NCBI GenBank assembly: GCA_027036655.1
Contig: JALWEC010000530.1
Location: 1 to 6,261 of the forward strand
DNA length: 6,261 bases
Source of the DNA: Melioribacteraceae bacterium
GTDB lineage: Bacteria; Bacteroidota; Ignavibacteria; Ignavibacteriales; Melioribacteraceae
Direction: 5' to 3'
A program made the position numbers and the translations under genes. The first letter of the stretch is position 1; each line of letters starts with the position of its first letter. Shown piece by piece: positions 1 through 6,252 of the stretch. Below the pieces are notes generated by a model that saw only the letters and a list, made by a program, of their open reading frames with translations, was not told the origin of the DNA and searched no databases.

Positions 1-156
1 AGTTTTGACCTTGCTGCCGGAGAAGCTAAAGACGTAATGGTTTACTTTACTCCTTCCGCAACGGGAACAGACAACGGAACACTTACTATTAACTCCGATG
101 ATCCAGATCAACCGACAATTACCGTTTACATGTTTGGATTCGGTTCCGACTCTCCT
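1..156 (+). repeat. Choice-of-anchor D (ASH-like Ig) domain, C-terminal part, copy 1
   Basis: About 52 residues remain of an Ig-like beta domain cut by the window edge. The strand pattern (VMVYFTPSATG, then GTLTINSDDPDQPT) matches copy 2 downstream (VVYYSPTAAQSDAGTLTIVSD, then DPDEGT). The same order of modules follows each copy, which shows that the alternating array continues upstream. Confidence 0.75.
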
Positions 157-3100
157 GTAGTTGATGTTCAACCGTTAACATTATCGGCAGACTTATTAAC
201 CGGACAGTCAAAAGATACTACATTTACCGTAAGCAACGTGAGCACGGCAACCAGTGTGCTGGAATATATGGTAAGTATCGAATATCCCGGCGAACAAGTT
301 TGGCCCAAAGCGCTTACTCCTCGCCAGATTGAAAAAGCCAGAAAAGATAAAAATGTTGTAGGAAACGGAAAATACCGTACTCTCTATGCCCTTTCATCCA
401 AAGATGAAACAATTCTCGAAGAGCATTTTGAAAACGGAGTTCCTCCTGCAGATTGGACAAATGTTGATAATGCTAATTCCGGCATTGATTGGAAAACAAA
501 TACAGCATACGGCGAAGGAAACTACACTGGTGGCGAAGGCGAAGCCGCTTGCGTAAGCAGCGATGCCGTTGCAGGTCCGTTTGACACGGAACTTTGGACT
601 CCTGAAATAAACGTTATGGGAAGACAAGATCTGTATCTTTCTTATAATGCAAACTTCCAGGCTCTCGGTTCAAGCGATTACTTGGATTTGGATTTAAGTA
701 CGGACGGTGGAACAACTTGGTCGAATGTTATGCAATGGAACGAAGACCACGGTGATTTGCATGGAGCAGGTGAAGCCGTAACCATTTTGCTTGATGATGC
801 AATTCCAATGGGAACTACAAACATCATTCTCAGATGGCATTATTACACGACCGCTTCTTCACCTTGGCAATGGTATGCAGAGATTGACGATGTAACTATC
901 TCCGGCGGTTCGGCTTGGCTGTCTGTTAATCCGTTAGAAGGAACGCTTGAGAATGGTGAAAGTCAAACTCACAATGTAACATTCAATGCTGCGGGAATGT
1001 TCGGCGGCACTTACAATGCAAATATTGTAGTTAACAATAATGACCCGCTTAATCCAAATCCTGCAGTAGCTTGTACATTTAATGTTACCGGCGTTCAGGA
1101 TATTTCCGTTACTCCCGATACGGTTAATTACGGAACCATTTTTGTTAACGGGACTGACAGCGCAGTTGTTAACATAGCCAATATGGGAACTGATGATTTG
1201 GCAATTTCTTCCGTTACAATTGATAATACAGTCTTTACCGTTAATAACATTAATACAACATTGTCGCCCGGAGCTTCGATTGATGCGGTAGTTTACTACT
1301 CACCTACTGCAGCCCAAAGCGACGCCGGCACATTGACAATAGTCAGCGACGATCCGGACGAAGGTACATATACGGTAGCTTTATTAGGAAATGCAGTTAA
1401 TCCTCCGGTTATTGGCGTTACTCCAACATCTCTAAGCGCAGATTTGGTAACAGGTCAATCGGATACGCAGCAATTTACAATAAGCAATACAGGCGAAGCC
1501 GACCTGGTTTACAGCATTGATGTTGAGCAAACCACCGCTCCGCTTCATCCGAGAATTACTAAAGTACATTTAAAGAAAAGCGACGGAAACTTCCCGCGTG
1601 GTAAAGCGGCTACTACTTTTATGCCCGCTCCTAAACATAACGGAACCGTTCATAAACCAACCTCAACTAAAGATGACGATTTAGGTTATGCCGGCGATAT
1701 AATGAACGGAATGTATCAAACAGTAGATATGAACAATCCGGCAACTACTACGGATTTATTTGCTATAACAAATCTGTTTGCCGGAGCTATCAGTCATTCC
1801 GAACCAAACACCGCTTACGGAATTGATTACGATTCCGGTCATCTTTACAAACTGGATTTAGAAAACAATACTGCCACCGATTTAGGCGCTGTAAACGGAT
1901 TACCTTCCGGAGCAGTTGCAACCGGAATGGCGTTTACCGACGACGTTTGCTACGTTGTAGCTTACGGTTCAGCTTCGGTGCTTTATACTCTTGATGTAAC
2001 TACCGCTACCGTTACTGAAGTCGGAACAATCGAAGATGGAATAATTATTGCACTTGCGGCAAATGATGATGGTCAGCTGTTTGGCGAAGATATTTCAACC
2101 GACGTTCTTTATGGTGTTGATCCTACAACCGGAGCCGGAACGGAAATCGGTTCTCTCGGCTTTGACGCCAACTACGCTCAAGGTATGGGCTTTGACCACA
2201 ATACCGGAGTTCTCTATATGGCTGCATACAACAATGGTTCAGGCGCTCCCGAGCTTCGCGTTGTCGATACTGAAACCGGAAATACAGCCCTTGTAGGAAC
2301 TCTCGGTGATGGAAGCGCCGAATATGATATGCTCAGCTTCTTCGGTGCTGGAACAGGAAACTGGCTTGTAATTGATCCGATGGAAGGTACTGTTCCTTCA
2401 GGAAGTTCTATTACCGTCAATGTTACTTTCGACGCAAACGGAATGGTTGGCGGAGATTACGGCGCTAACATCTTGGTTAACAGCAATGATCCTGTTACAC
2501 CGGTTGCAACTGTTACAGCATCTATGCACGTTACTGGCGCTCCGAATATTGAAGTTGTACCTGAAGTTCTGGACTACGGAACCGTTTATTCCGGTTACCC
2601 GATGGATAAAACTCTGGTTATTTCAAATACCGGAACAGACGATTTAACTGTTTCCGATATTACTTCAAGCAATCCCGATTTCTATGCAACCGTAACTTTA
2701 CCTGTTACAATTGCAAGCGGAGACGCTATTGAAGTTCCGGTAACCGTTCTTTCATCTACCGTAGGAGATATTTCAGGCAATTTGACAATTACTTCAAACT
2801 CTTCCGTTAACGGAACGTTGGTTGTTCCGATGAGCGCAACCGTTGCATTACCTCCGGTAGTCGGTGTAAGTCCTTCTTCAATAGATGAAGCTATCGAATC
2901 CGGACAAACCAGCGTTAAAACGCTTACCATTTCCAACACGGGCGGAAGCGACTTGGATTTCAATATTTCTTACGATATATTGAAAAAATCTTCCGCAACT
3001 GTAAACATTACTCTTCCTGCGGCAAATGCGGTTTCAAATCCTGCCGCCAAGAAAAATATTACAAATGCGGTTGAACAAAGAAACGTAACCGTAAATAAAG

Positions 3101-4227
3101 GATTGGAAAATCCGAACAATGCGGTTCAGTTATTAATTCTTTCTCCTGATGACGACGAGCATATCTCCGATTTGATCTCGACTATGAGTTCATTTGACGA
3201 TATAGCAATGACGCATTTCCCGGTTGACGGTTTGGGAACTATCACTCTTGACGACTTACTTCCCTACTCCGTTGTAATGGTTCAGAACGACTTCAAATGG
3301 TCTTCCGCAGGTACGGATGCCGCAACAATCGGTAACTTACTTGCCGATTATATTGATGCAGGCGGTAAGGTAATTGCAAATATGTACACTTACAGTTATG
3401 ACGATTGGGGAATGAGCGGAAGATTCATAACAGAAGGTTACGGACCGTTTGTCGGTACAACCCAGGATATTTGGGGAGAAGGTACTCTCGGAACTGTTTA
3501 CGACCCGCTTAATCCTATTATGACAGGTGTTAACGCAATCAATGACAGTTGGGGACATCAAGACCCCACGCTCGCTTCTAACGCCGTGCTCTTAGCGGAT
3601 TGGAACGACGGACAGCCGATGATTGCTTACAATGATAATGTAATCGGATTTAACATAATCGGTATCACAGGCAACACTGCATTTACTTCCGATTTAGGAA
3701 CATTATTCCACAATGCCGTTCTTTATCTTGGTGGAACTTCCTGGCTTTCGGTTGACCCGGCACAGGGAGTTGTTTCAGTTGGTGGCTCGAGCGATGTTGC
3801 AATCGGATTTGACGCTACTTCATTGGATCCCGGCGATTACACTGCCGTACTTCACGTAGCTACTAACGACCCGCAAAATCCTGTAACCGATGTTCCCGTA
3901 CATCTTGGCGTTATTACGGATGTTAATGATGGAACTAATGCAATTCCTACAAAATATGACTTGGCGCAGAACTATCCTAACCCGTTCAACCCGTCAACGA
4001 TTATTTCTTACTCGTTACCTGTTAACGCTAAAGTAACAATCAAAGTCTTTGACCTGCTCGGACGCGAAGTTACTACTTTAGTAAATCAGGAAATGAATGC
4101 AGGCAATTACAGAATTAAATTCGATGCCTCAAGATTAACAAGCGGAATTTACTTCTATGCCATAAGAGCCGAAGGAAGCAACGGTTCGACATTCATGGAC
4201 GCAAAGAAATTAATCTTAATGAAATAA
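1..4227 (+). CDS. Large modular secreted surface protein with T9SS type A sorting domain (5' partial)
   Basis: The frame is open from base 1 with no stop, so 1408 residues are visible and the start lies upstream. The ATG at 37 falls inside an Ig-like strand (DVMVYFTP, compare DAVVYYSP near base 1285) and is not a start. Order by visible residue: end of a choice-of-anchor D domain (1-52); unit 1 (53-364) with a jelly-roll guest (137-304); D domain (365-468); unit 2 (469-846) with a propeller-like guest (563-786); D domain (847-950); unit 3 (951-1304) with an amidotransferase-like guest (1041-1246); sorting domain (1315-1408). Only three cysteines are visible, as is common in exported proteins of this group. 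By family knowledge such proteins cross the inner membrane by Sec, then the outer membrane by T9SS, and stay on the surface or are released. The role is inferred to be adhesion, matrix or binding; no protease or glycosidase active site is visible. A terminator follows the stop by 29 bases. Confidence 0.93.
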   Translation, partial: SFDLAAGEAKDVMVYFTPSATGTDNGTLTINSDDPDQPTITVYMFGFGSDSPVVDVQPLTLSADLLTGQSKDTTFTVSNVSTATSVLEYMVSIEYPGEQVWPKALTPRQIEKARKDKNVVGNGKYRTLYALSSKDETILEEHFENGVPPADWTNVDNANSGIDWKTNTAYGEGNYTGGEGEAACVSSDAVAGPFDTELWTPEINVMGRQDLYLSYNANFQALGSSDYLDLDLSTDGGTTWSNVMQWNEDHGDLHGAGEAVTILLDDAIPMGTTNIILRWHYYTTASSPWQWYAEIDDVTISGGSAWLSVNPLEGTLENGESQTHNVTFNAAGMFGGTYNANIVVNNNDPLNPNPAVACTFNVTGVQDISVTPDTVNYGTIFVNGTDSAVVNIANMGTDDLAISSVTIDNTVFTVNNINTTLSPGASIDAVVYYSPTAAQSDAGTLTIVSDDPDEGTYTVALLGNAVNPPVIGVTPTSLSADLVTGQSDTQQFTISNTGEADLVYSIDVEQTTAPLHPRITKVHLKKSDGNFPRGKAATTFMPAPKHNGTVHKPTSTKDDDLGYAGDIMNGMYQTVDMNNPATTTDLFAITNLFAGAISHSEPNTAYGIDYDSGHLYKLDLENNTATDLGAVNGLPSGAVATGMAFTDDVCYVVAYGSASVLYTLDVTTATVTEVGTIEDGIIIALAANDDGQLFGEDISTDVLYGVDPTTGAGTEIGSLGFDANYAQGMGFDHNTGVLYMAAYNNGSGAPELRVVDTETGNTALVGTLGDGSAEYDMLSFFGAGTGNWLVIDPMEGTVPSGSSITVNVTFDANGMVGGDYGANILVNSNDPVTPVATVTASMHVTGAPNIEVVPEVLDYGTVYSGYPMDKTLVISNTGTDDLTVSDITSSNPDFYATVTLPVTIASGDAIEVPVTVLSSTVGDISGNLTITSNSSVNGTLVVPMSATVALPPVVGVSPSSIDEAIESGQTSVKTLTISNTGGSDLDFNISYDILKKSSATVNITLPAANAVSNPAAKKNITNAVEQRNVTVNKGLENPNNAVQLLILSPDDDEHISDLISTMSSFDDIAMTHFPVDGLGTITLDDLLPYSVVMVQNDFKWSSAGTDAATIGNLLADYIDAGGKVIANMYTYSYDDWGMSGRFITEGYGPFVGTTQDIWGEGTLGTVYDPLNPIMTGVNAINDSWGHQDPTLASNAVLLADWNDGQPMIAYNDNVIGFNIIGITGNTAFTSDLGTLFHNAVLYLGGTSWLSVDPAQGVVSVGGSSDVAIGFDATSLDPGDYTAVLHVATNDPQNPVTDVPVHLGVITDVNDGTNAIPTKYDLAQNYPNPFNPSTIISYSLPVNAKVTIKVFDLLGREVTTLVNQEMNAGNYRIKFDASRLTSGIYFYAIRAEGSNGSTFMDAKKLILMK
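157..1092 (+). repeat. Scaffold unit 1: split Ig/BACON-like domain carrying a jelly-roll guest
   Basis: The unit opens with VVDVQPLTLSADLLTGQS and a strand ending in MVSIE. A basic linker follows (283-408), then the guest domain. The scaffold resumes at W306 with WLSVNPLEGTLENGES and ends in NNNDPLNPNP...FNVTG. The opening and closing halves match units 2 and 3 in wording and order, while the guest does not. Confidence 0.75.
409..912 (+). other. Jelly-roll guest domain (choice-of-anchor J / cleaved-adhesin / MAM-like)
   Basis: Residues 137-304 read as one beta-sandwich domain. It opens with ILEEHFENGVPPADWTNVD, the usual start of choice-of-anchor J domains. The middle has TELWTPEINV and DLDLSTDGGTTWSNV, and it closes with WQWYAEIDDVTISGG, the typical last strand of MAM or cleaved-adhesin folds. 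In related proteins these domains bind glycans, proteins or other surface ligands; the ligand here cannot be told. The domain runs straight into the tryptophan that resumes the scaffold. Confidence 0.72.
1093..1404 (+). repeat. Choice-of-anchor D domain, copy 2
   Basis: This is a complete 104-residue Ig-like domain: DISVTPDTVNYGTIFVNG, then VNIANMGTDDLAISSVTI, then LSPGASIDAVVYYSPT, then TLTIVSDDPDEGTYTVAL. With boundaries drawn at the same motifs it has exactly the length of copy 3. It acts as a spacer between units 1 and 2. Confidence 0.8.
1687..2358 (+). other. Beta-propeller-like guest domain
   Basis: Residues 563-786 contain four copies of a blade-like motif, (L)(Y/R)xx(L/V)D followed by TxxxT and a G-strand, at a period of 42-49 residues. 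A GMAF/GMGF strand (GMAFTDD, GMGFDHN) is also repeated. This is the look of WD/NHL/DUF4394-like propellers found in secreted Bacteroidota and Ignavibacteria proteins. Only about four blades are clear; a fifth could lie in the N-terminal part (YQTVDMNNPATTTDLFAIT). No catalytic residues can be assigned, and a binding role is the simplest guess. Confidence 0.62.
1843..2310 (+). repeat. Four propeller-blade repeats
   Basis: The motifs LYKLD (1843), LYTLD (1981), LYGVD (2107) and LRVVD (2254) start at intervals of 46, 42 and 49 residues. Each is followed by a T-rich turn and a strand ending in (D/E/A)xG or LVG: TATDLGAV, TVTEVGTI, GTEIGSL and TALVGTL. The copies are clear in protein and weak in DNA, so the duplication is old. 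Confidence 0.7.
2539..2850 (+). repeat. Choice-of-anchor D domain, copy 3
   Basis: This is a complete 104-residue Ig-like domain: NIEVVPEVLDYGTVYSGYP, then LVISNTGTDDLTVSDI, then IASGDAIEVPVTV, then NLTITSNSSVNGTLVVPM. It aligns with copy 2 strand by strand (GTDDLAISSVTI against GTDDLTVSDITS). Confidence 0.8.
2851..3912 (+). repeat. Scaffold unit 3: split Ig/BACON-like domain carrying an amidotransferase-like guest
   Basis: The unit opens with PPVVGVSPSSIDEAIESGQT and TLTISNTGGSDLDFNISYD. A basic linker (2977-3120) and the guest follow. The scaffold resumes at W1248 with WLSVDPAQGVVSVGGSS and ends in ATNDPQNPVTDVPVHLGV. It is the last unit before the sorting domain; the final strand is more diverged from units 1 and 2, which both end in VTG. 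Confidence 0.75.
3121..3738 (+). other. Class I glutamine-amidotransferase-like (flavodoxin-type) guest domain
   Basis: Residues 1041-1246 alternate strands and helices: VQLLILSPDDDEHISDLI, then the strand YSVVMVQNDF, then IGNLLADYIDAGGKVIANM, which is the usual helix-GG-strand of ThuA-like and amidotransferase-like domains, and finally TAFTSDLGTLFHNAVLYL. The domain has no cysteine at all, so it lacks the nucleophile of active amidotransferases. A non-catalytic binding role is inferred. It is the only clearly alpha/beta module in an otherwise all-beta protein. Confidence 0.6.
3943..4224 (+). other. T9SS type A C-terminal sorting domain
   Basis: Residues 1315-1408 match the Por-secretion-tail family (TIGR04183-like). 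They begin with IPTKYDLAQNYPNPFNPST, continue with ISYSLPVNAKVTIKVFDLLG, then the LVNQEMNAGNYRIKFDAS region and TSGIYFYAIRAE, and end in KKLILMK. By family knowledge this domain directs passage through the outer membrane by the type IX machinery and is often removed afterwards. The exact PNPFNPST wording is characteristic of Ignavibacteria and related lineages and is the best taxonomic clue in the window. Confidence 0.93.
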
Positions 4228-4256
4228 ATCATAGATTAGTATTCTTATTTTATTCG

Positions 4257-4285
4257 GCCGCTCTCATTCGGGAGCGGCTTTTTTT
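4257..4285 (+). terminator. Intrinsic terminator after the surface-protein gene
   Basis: A nine-base-pair stem, GCCGCTCTC with GGGAGCGGC (one G-T pair), closes a four-base ATTC loop and runs into seven T residues. It starts 29 bases after the stop codon. It should end transcription of the surface-protein gene and separate it from pgi. Confidence 0.92.
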
Positions 4286-4297
4286 ATTTCTTTTTAT

Positions 4298-4305
4298 TAG
4301 ATTTG
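4298..4305 (+). promoter_or_regulatory. Possible promoter -7 element for pgi
   Basis: TAGATTTG fits the Bacteroidota consensus TAnnTTTG exactly. It lies just after the terminator and 31 bases before the pgi ATG, where a promoter is needed. No TTTG-like -33 element is visible at the right distance, and it is not certain that this lineage uses that consensus, so this is tentative. Confidence 0.3.
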
Positions 4306-4326
4306 AACATTAAGTCAAACAGAGTT

Positions 4327-4330
4327 GAGG
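4327..4330 (+). promoter_or_regulatory. Shine-Dalgarno site that sets the pgi start
   Basis: GAGG lies six bases before the ATG at 4337, an ideal spacing. The alternative in-frame TTG at 4325 overlaps this site and has no Shine-Dalgarno site of its own at suitable distance, so the ATG is preferred. Confidence 0.72.
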
Positions 4331-4336
4331 TTCAAA

Positions 4337-6043
4337 ATGAAGCTAACAAAATATCTTCACGACAATCATGATAAATTCAACGAAATCCTTTCGGAGTTGG
4401 AGAAAAACAATTTTTCTCAGAGGATACTCTCCAAAGATTTTAAGCTTTGGAGCGACAGACCGGATGAAATTACAAATCGATTGGATTGGGTTACCGCCCC
4501 GAACGAATATTCGGATAAGTATCTTTATCTCGAAGGATTTGCAGACGAGATAACTGAGAAAGGAATTAAAAAAGTAATTCTTCTCGGCATGGGAGGTTCG
4601 AGTTTGGCGCCGGAGGTTTTTCAGAAAGTTTTCGGAAACACAAAAAGTCATCCGTCGCTTAAGGTTCTTGACAGCACTCATCCCGAATCCGTTCTTGAAA
4701 TAAAAAAGAAGCTCAAACCGGAAGAAACATTTTTTATTGTTTCCACTAAATCCGGAGGAACGGTTGAAACCCTTTCACTCTTCAAATATTTTTATAATAT
4801 ATATTACGAAAAATTCGGAGATTCAGCCGGAAAGTACTTTGCGGCAATTACCGACCCGAGCAGCAAACTTGAAAAACTTGCATCCGAACTTAATTTTTTC
4901 TACACCTTTTTGAATAATCCGAATGTGGGAGGAAGATTTTCCGCCCTGACATATTTCGGTTTGGTGCCGGCGGCAACAATAGGTGTCGATATTACATCGC
5001 TTTTAACAAATGCCAAACAAGCCGAAGAACGTTCGATGGCAATGTCGCACTATGATGAAAACCCCGCCTATGTTTTAGGCGCAATGCTTGGTATGTGCGC
5101 TAACAGAGGTAAAGATAAATTAACCTTTATTTTTAGCGAACAACTTGAAGCTGTCGGTTCCTGGATTGAACAATTGGTTGCTGAAAGCACCGGTAAAAAC
5201 AATCGAGGAATTCTTCCCGTTACCGGCGAAAAATTAAGGAAGCCCGCAAAATATTCCAAAGACAGAATTTTCGCTTACATTCATTTCAAAGATGATACGA
5301 AAGATTCACTTGAAGTTAAAAATCTCATCCGAGCGGGATTCCCCGTTTTGGAAATTACATTGGATGATGTTTACGAACTTGGTAACCTGCTTTATATCTG
5401 GGAGTTTGCAATTGCCGTTGCCGGACATATAATGAAGATACATCCTTTCGACCAGCCGGATGTTGAATCGGCAAAAGTTGCCGCTCGTGAAATGGTTTCG
5501 GAATATATGAAAACCGGAAACTTACCTGCATTGAAAGACGGGTGCGAAAGCGACAATTTCACCGCATTTTACATTAGCCGGATTTCACACGTTAAGGAAG
5601 TCATCCGTAATTGTTTTGAAAATATTGACGAGTGTTTCGACGACTATCTCGGACGACATTATATTGCGCTGCAAGCTTTTCTTCCTCAGACCGAAAGCAA
5701 CATCTCTATTTTGAGTGATTTCCAAAATTATCTTTCGGAAAAATATAATGTAGCAGTAACCGTTGGATTCGGTCCCCGTTTTCTCCATTCAACGGGACAA
5801 CTCCACAAAGGCGATTTCGGCAACGGCGTGTTTTTACAATTTACAGACAAACCGACACTAAATGTCCCGATTCCGAATGAACCGAAAGTTGACAAATCCG
5901 GGATTACATTTGACGTGCTGATACAGGCTCAAGGATTAGGCGACCGCGCCGCATTAATCAAGAAAGGAAGAAAAATTCTCAGATTGGAATTGAAACGCGA
6001 ACTTGCAGACGCCGTTGAAGAGCTGAAAACTATTTTAGGATAA
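4337..6043 (+). CDS. pgi: Glucose-6-phosphate isomerase (PGI half of the transaldolase/PGI fusion type)
   Basis: This cytoplasmic enzyme interconverts glucose 6-phosphate and fructose 6-phosphate in glycolysis and gluconeogenesis. The 568-residue protein has two SIS-type sugar-phosphate domains. Visible motifs are VILLGMGGSSLAPEV (residues 80-94), the phosphate-binding loop STKSGGTVET (136-145), VGGRFSALTYFG (197-208), AESTGK with E283 matching the catalytic glutamate of the MESNGK motif, HPFDQPDVESAK (369-380), and GFGPRFLHSTGQLHKGDFG (477-495). The last motif and the C-terminal GLGDRAALIKKGRKILRLEL are typical of the isomerase half of bifunctional transaldolase/PGI proteins and longer than classical PGI. 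No transaldolase sequence precedes it: upstream lie a Shine-Dalgarno site, a terminator and an unrelated gene, so this half stands alone. The ATG start is chosen over the TTG at 4325 because of GAGG six bases upstream. Function is well supported; gluconeogenic versus glycolytic use cannot be told. Confidence 0.93.
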   Translation: MKLTKYLHDNHDKFNEILSELEKNNFSQRILSKDFKLWSDRPDEITNRLDWVTAPNEYSDKYLYLEGFADEITEKGIKKVILLGMGGSSLAPEVFQKVFGNTKSHPSLKVLDSTHPESVLEIKKKLKPEETFFIVSTKSGGTVETLSLFKYFYNIYYEKFGDSAGKYFAAITDPSSKLEKLASELNFFYTFLNNPNVGGRFSALTYFGLVPAATIGVDITSLLTNAKQAEERSMAMSHYDENPAYVLGAMLGMCANRGKDKLTFIFSEQLEAVGSWIEQLVAESTGKNNRGILPVTGEKLRKPAKYSKDRIFAYIHFKDDTKDSLEVKNLIRAGFPVLEITLDDVYELGNLLYIWEFAIAVAGHIMKIHPFDQPDVESAKVAAREMVSEYMKTGNLPALKDGCESDNFTAFYISRISHVKEVIRNCFENIDECFDDYLGRHYIALQAFLPQTESNISILSDFQNYLSEKYNVAVTVGFGPRFLHSTGQLHKGDFGNGVFLQFTDKPTLNVPIPNEPKVDKSGITFDVLIQAQGLGDRAALIKKGRKILRLELKRELADAVEELKTILG

Positions 6044-6048
6044 AGTAC

Positions 6049-6148
6049 CAAACCTTCGAGGTTTGCCTTGTAAAACCAAACTGCATAACCGGAGCTGATA
6101 TTTATTAAAACTCCTATTACGTATGTAGGTCAAAACCTCAAAGGTTTT
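6049..6148 (+). repeat. Inverted pair of near-palindromic hairpins downstream of pgi
   Basis: The left end has a seven-base-pair stem, CAAACCT with AGGTTTG, around TCG (6049-6065). The right end has AAAACCT with AGGTTTT around CAA (6132-6148). The reverse complement of the right end matches the left end at all but one of 15 positions (AAACCTTCGAGGTTT against AAACCTTTGAGGTTT). About 66 bases without coding signal lie between. It could be a dispersed REP- or MITE-like element, or two unrelated terminator-type hairpins. Confidence 0.5.
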
Positions 6149-6152
6149 TTTT
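6132..6152 (+). terminator. Probable intrinsic terminator for pgi
   Basis: The stem AAAACCT with AGGTTTT, three-base loop, runs directly into further T residues (eight T in a row at 6145-6152). It lies 89 bases after the pgi stop. The stem is short and A/T-rich, so it may be leaky; a second terminator follows at 6221. Confidence 0.6.
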
Positions 6153-6220
6153 CTACTCACACTTTTAACATACAAGTTTGATCAATTACCGAATTACAAA
6201 ACCAATTTGTTTTTACTATA

Positions 6221-6252
6221 AAAAAGGCTGCCTCTATCGGGACAGCCTTTTT
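6221..6252 (+). terminator. Bidirectional intrinsic terminator at the window edge
   Basis: A perfect ten-base-pair stem, AAAAAGGCTG with CAGCCTTTTT, encloses CCTCTATCGGGA. The T tract on the + strand and the A tract at its other side let it work in either direction. It would back up the pgi terminator and could also end a gene entering from the right on the - strand, which the window does not show. Confidence 0.85.

Larger units (their letters stand above)
1405..2538 (+). repeat. Scaffold unit 2: split Ig/BACON-like domain carrying a propeller-like guest
   Basis: The unit opens with PVIGVTPTSLSADLVTGQSD and a strand ending in YSIDVE. A 53-residue basic linker (1528-1686) and the guest follow. 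The scaffold resumes at W788 with WLVIDPMEGTVPSGSS and ends in NSNDPVTPV...MHVTG. The opening is nearly the same in protein sequence as that of unit 1 (SADLLTGQS against SADLVTGQS). Confidence 0.75.

Noticed and set aside
37..39. ATG at 37 as the start of the large surface protein
   Set aside because: The frame is open back to base 1, the residues before it continue the same Ig-like strand, there is no Shine-Dalgarno site, and no signal peptide follows.
394..627. Antisense open frames inside the large gene (for example 394-627, 2214-2420, 2682-2963 and 3337-3561 on the - strand)
   Set aside because: They lie opposite well-supported domains, show no family motif, and are explained as shadows of the coding strand.
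4325..4327. TTG at 4325 as the pgi start
   Set aside because: It overlaps the GAGG that serves the ATG at 4337 and adds only four residues (xRFK) with no family support.
4343..4681. Antisense and other-frame open frames inside pgi (4343-4681 -, 4368-4553 +, 5068-5259 -, 5585-5788 -)
   Set aside because: The pgi frame is conserved throughout these stretches; the alternatives have no recognisable domain and no ribosome binding site I could see.
6049..6065. The first hairpin after pgi as a terminator
   Set aside because: The stem is followed by CCTTGTAAAA and not by a T tract, so it is listed only as part of the inverted hairpin pair.
6178..6220. A promoter reading right from TTGATC (6178) toward the window edge
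   Set aside because: No good -10 or TAnnTTTG element is placed at the right distance, and a terminator follows immediately.
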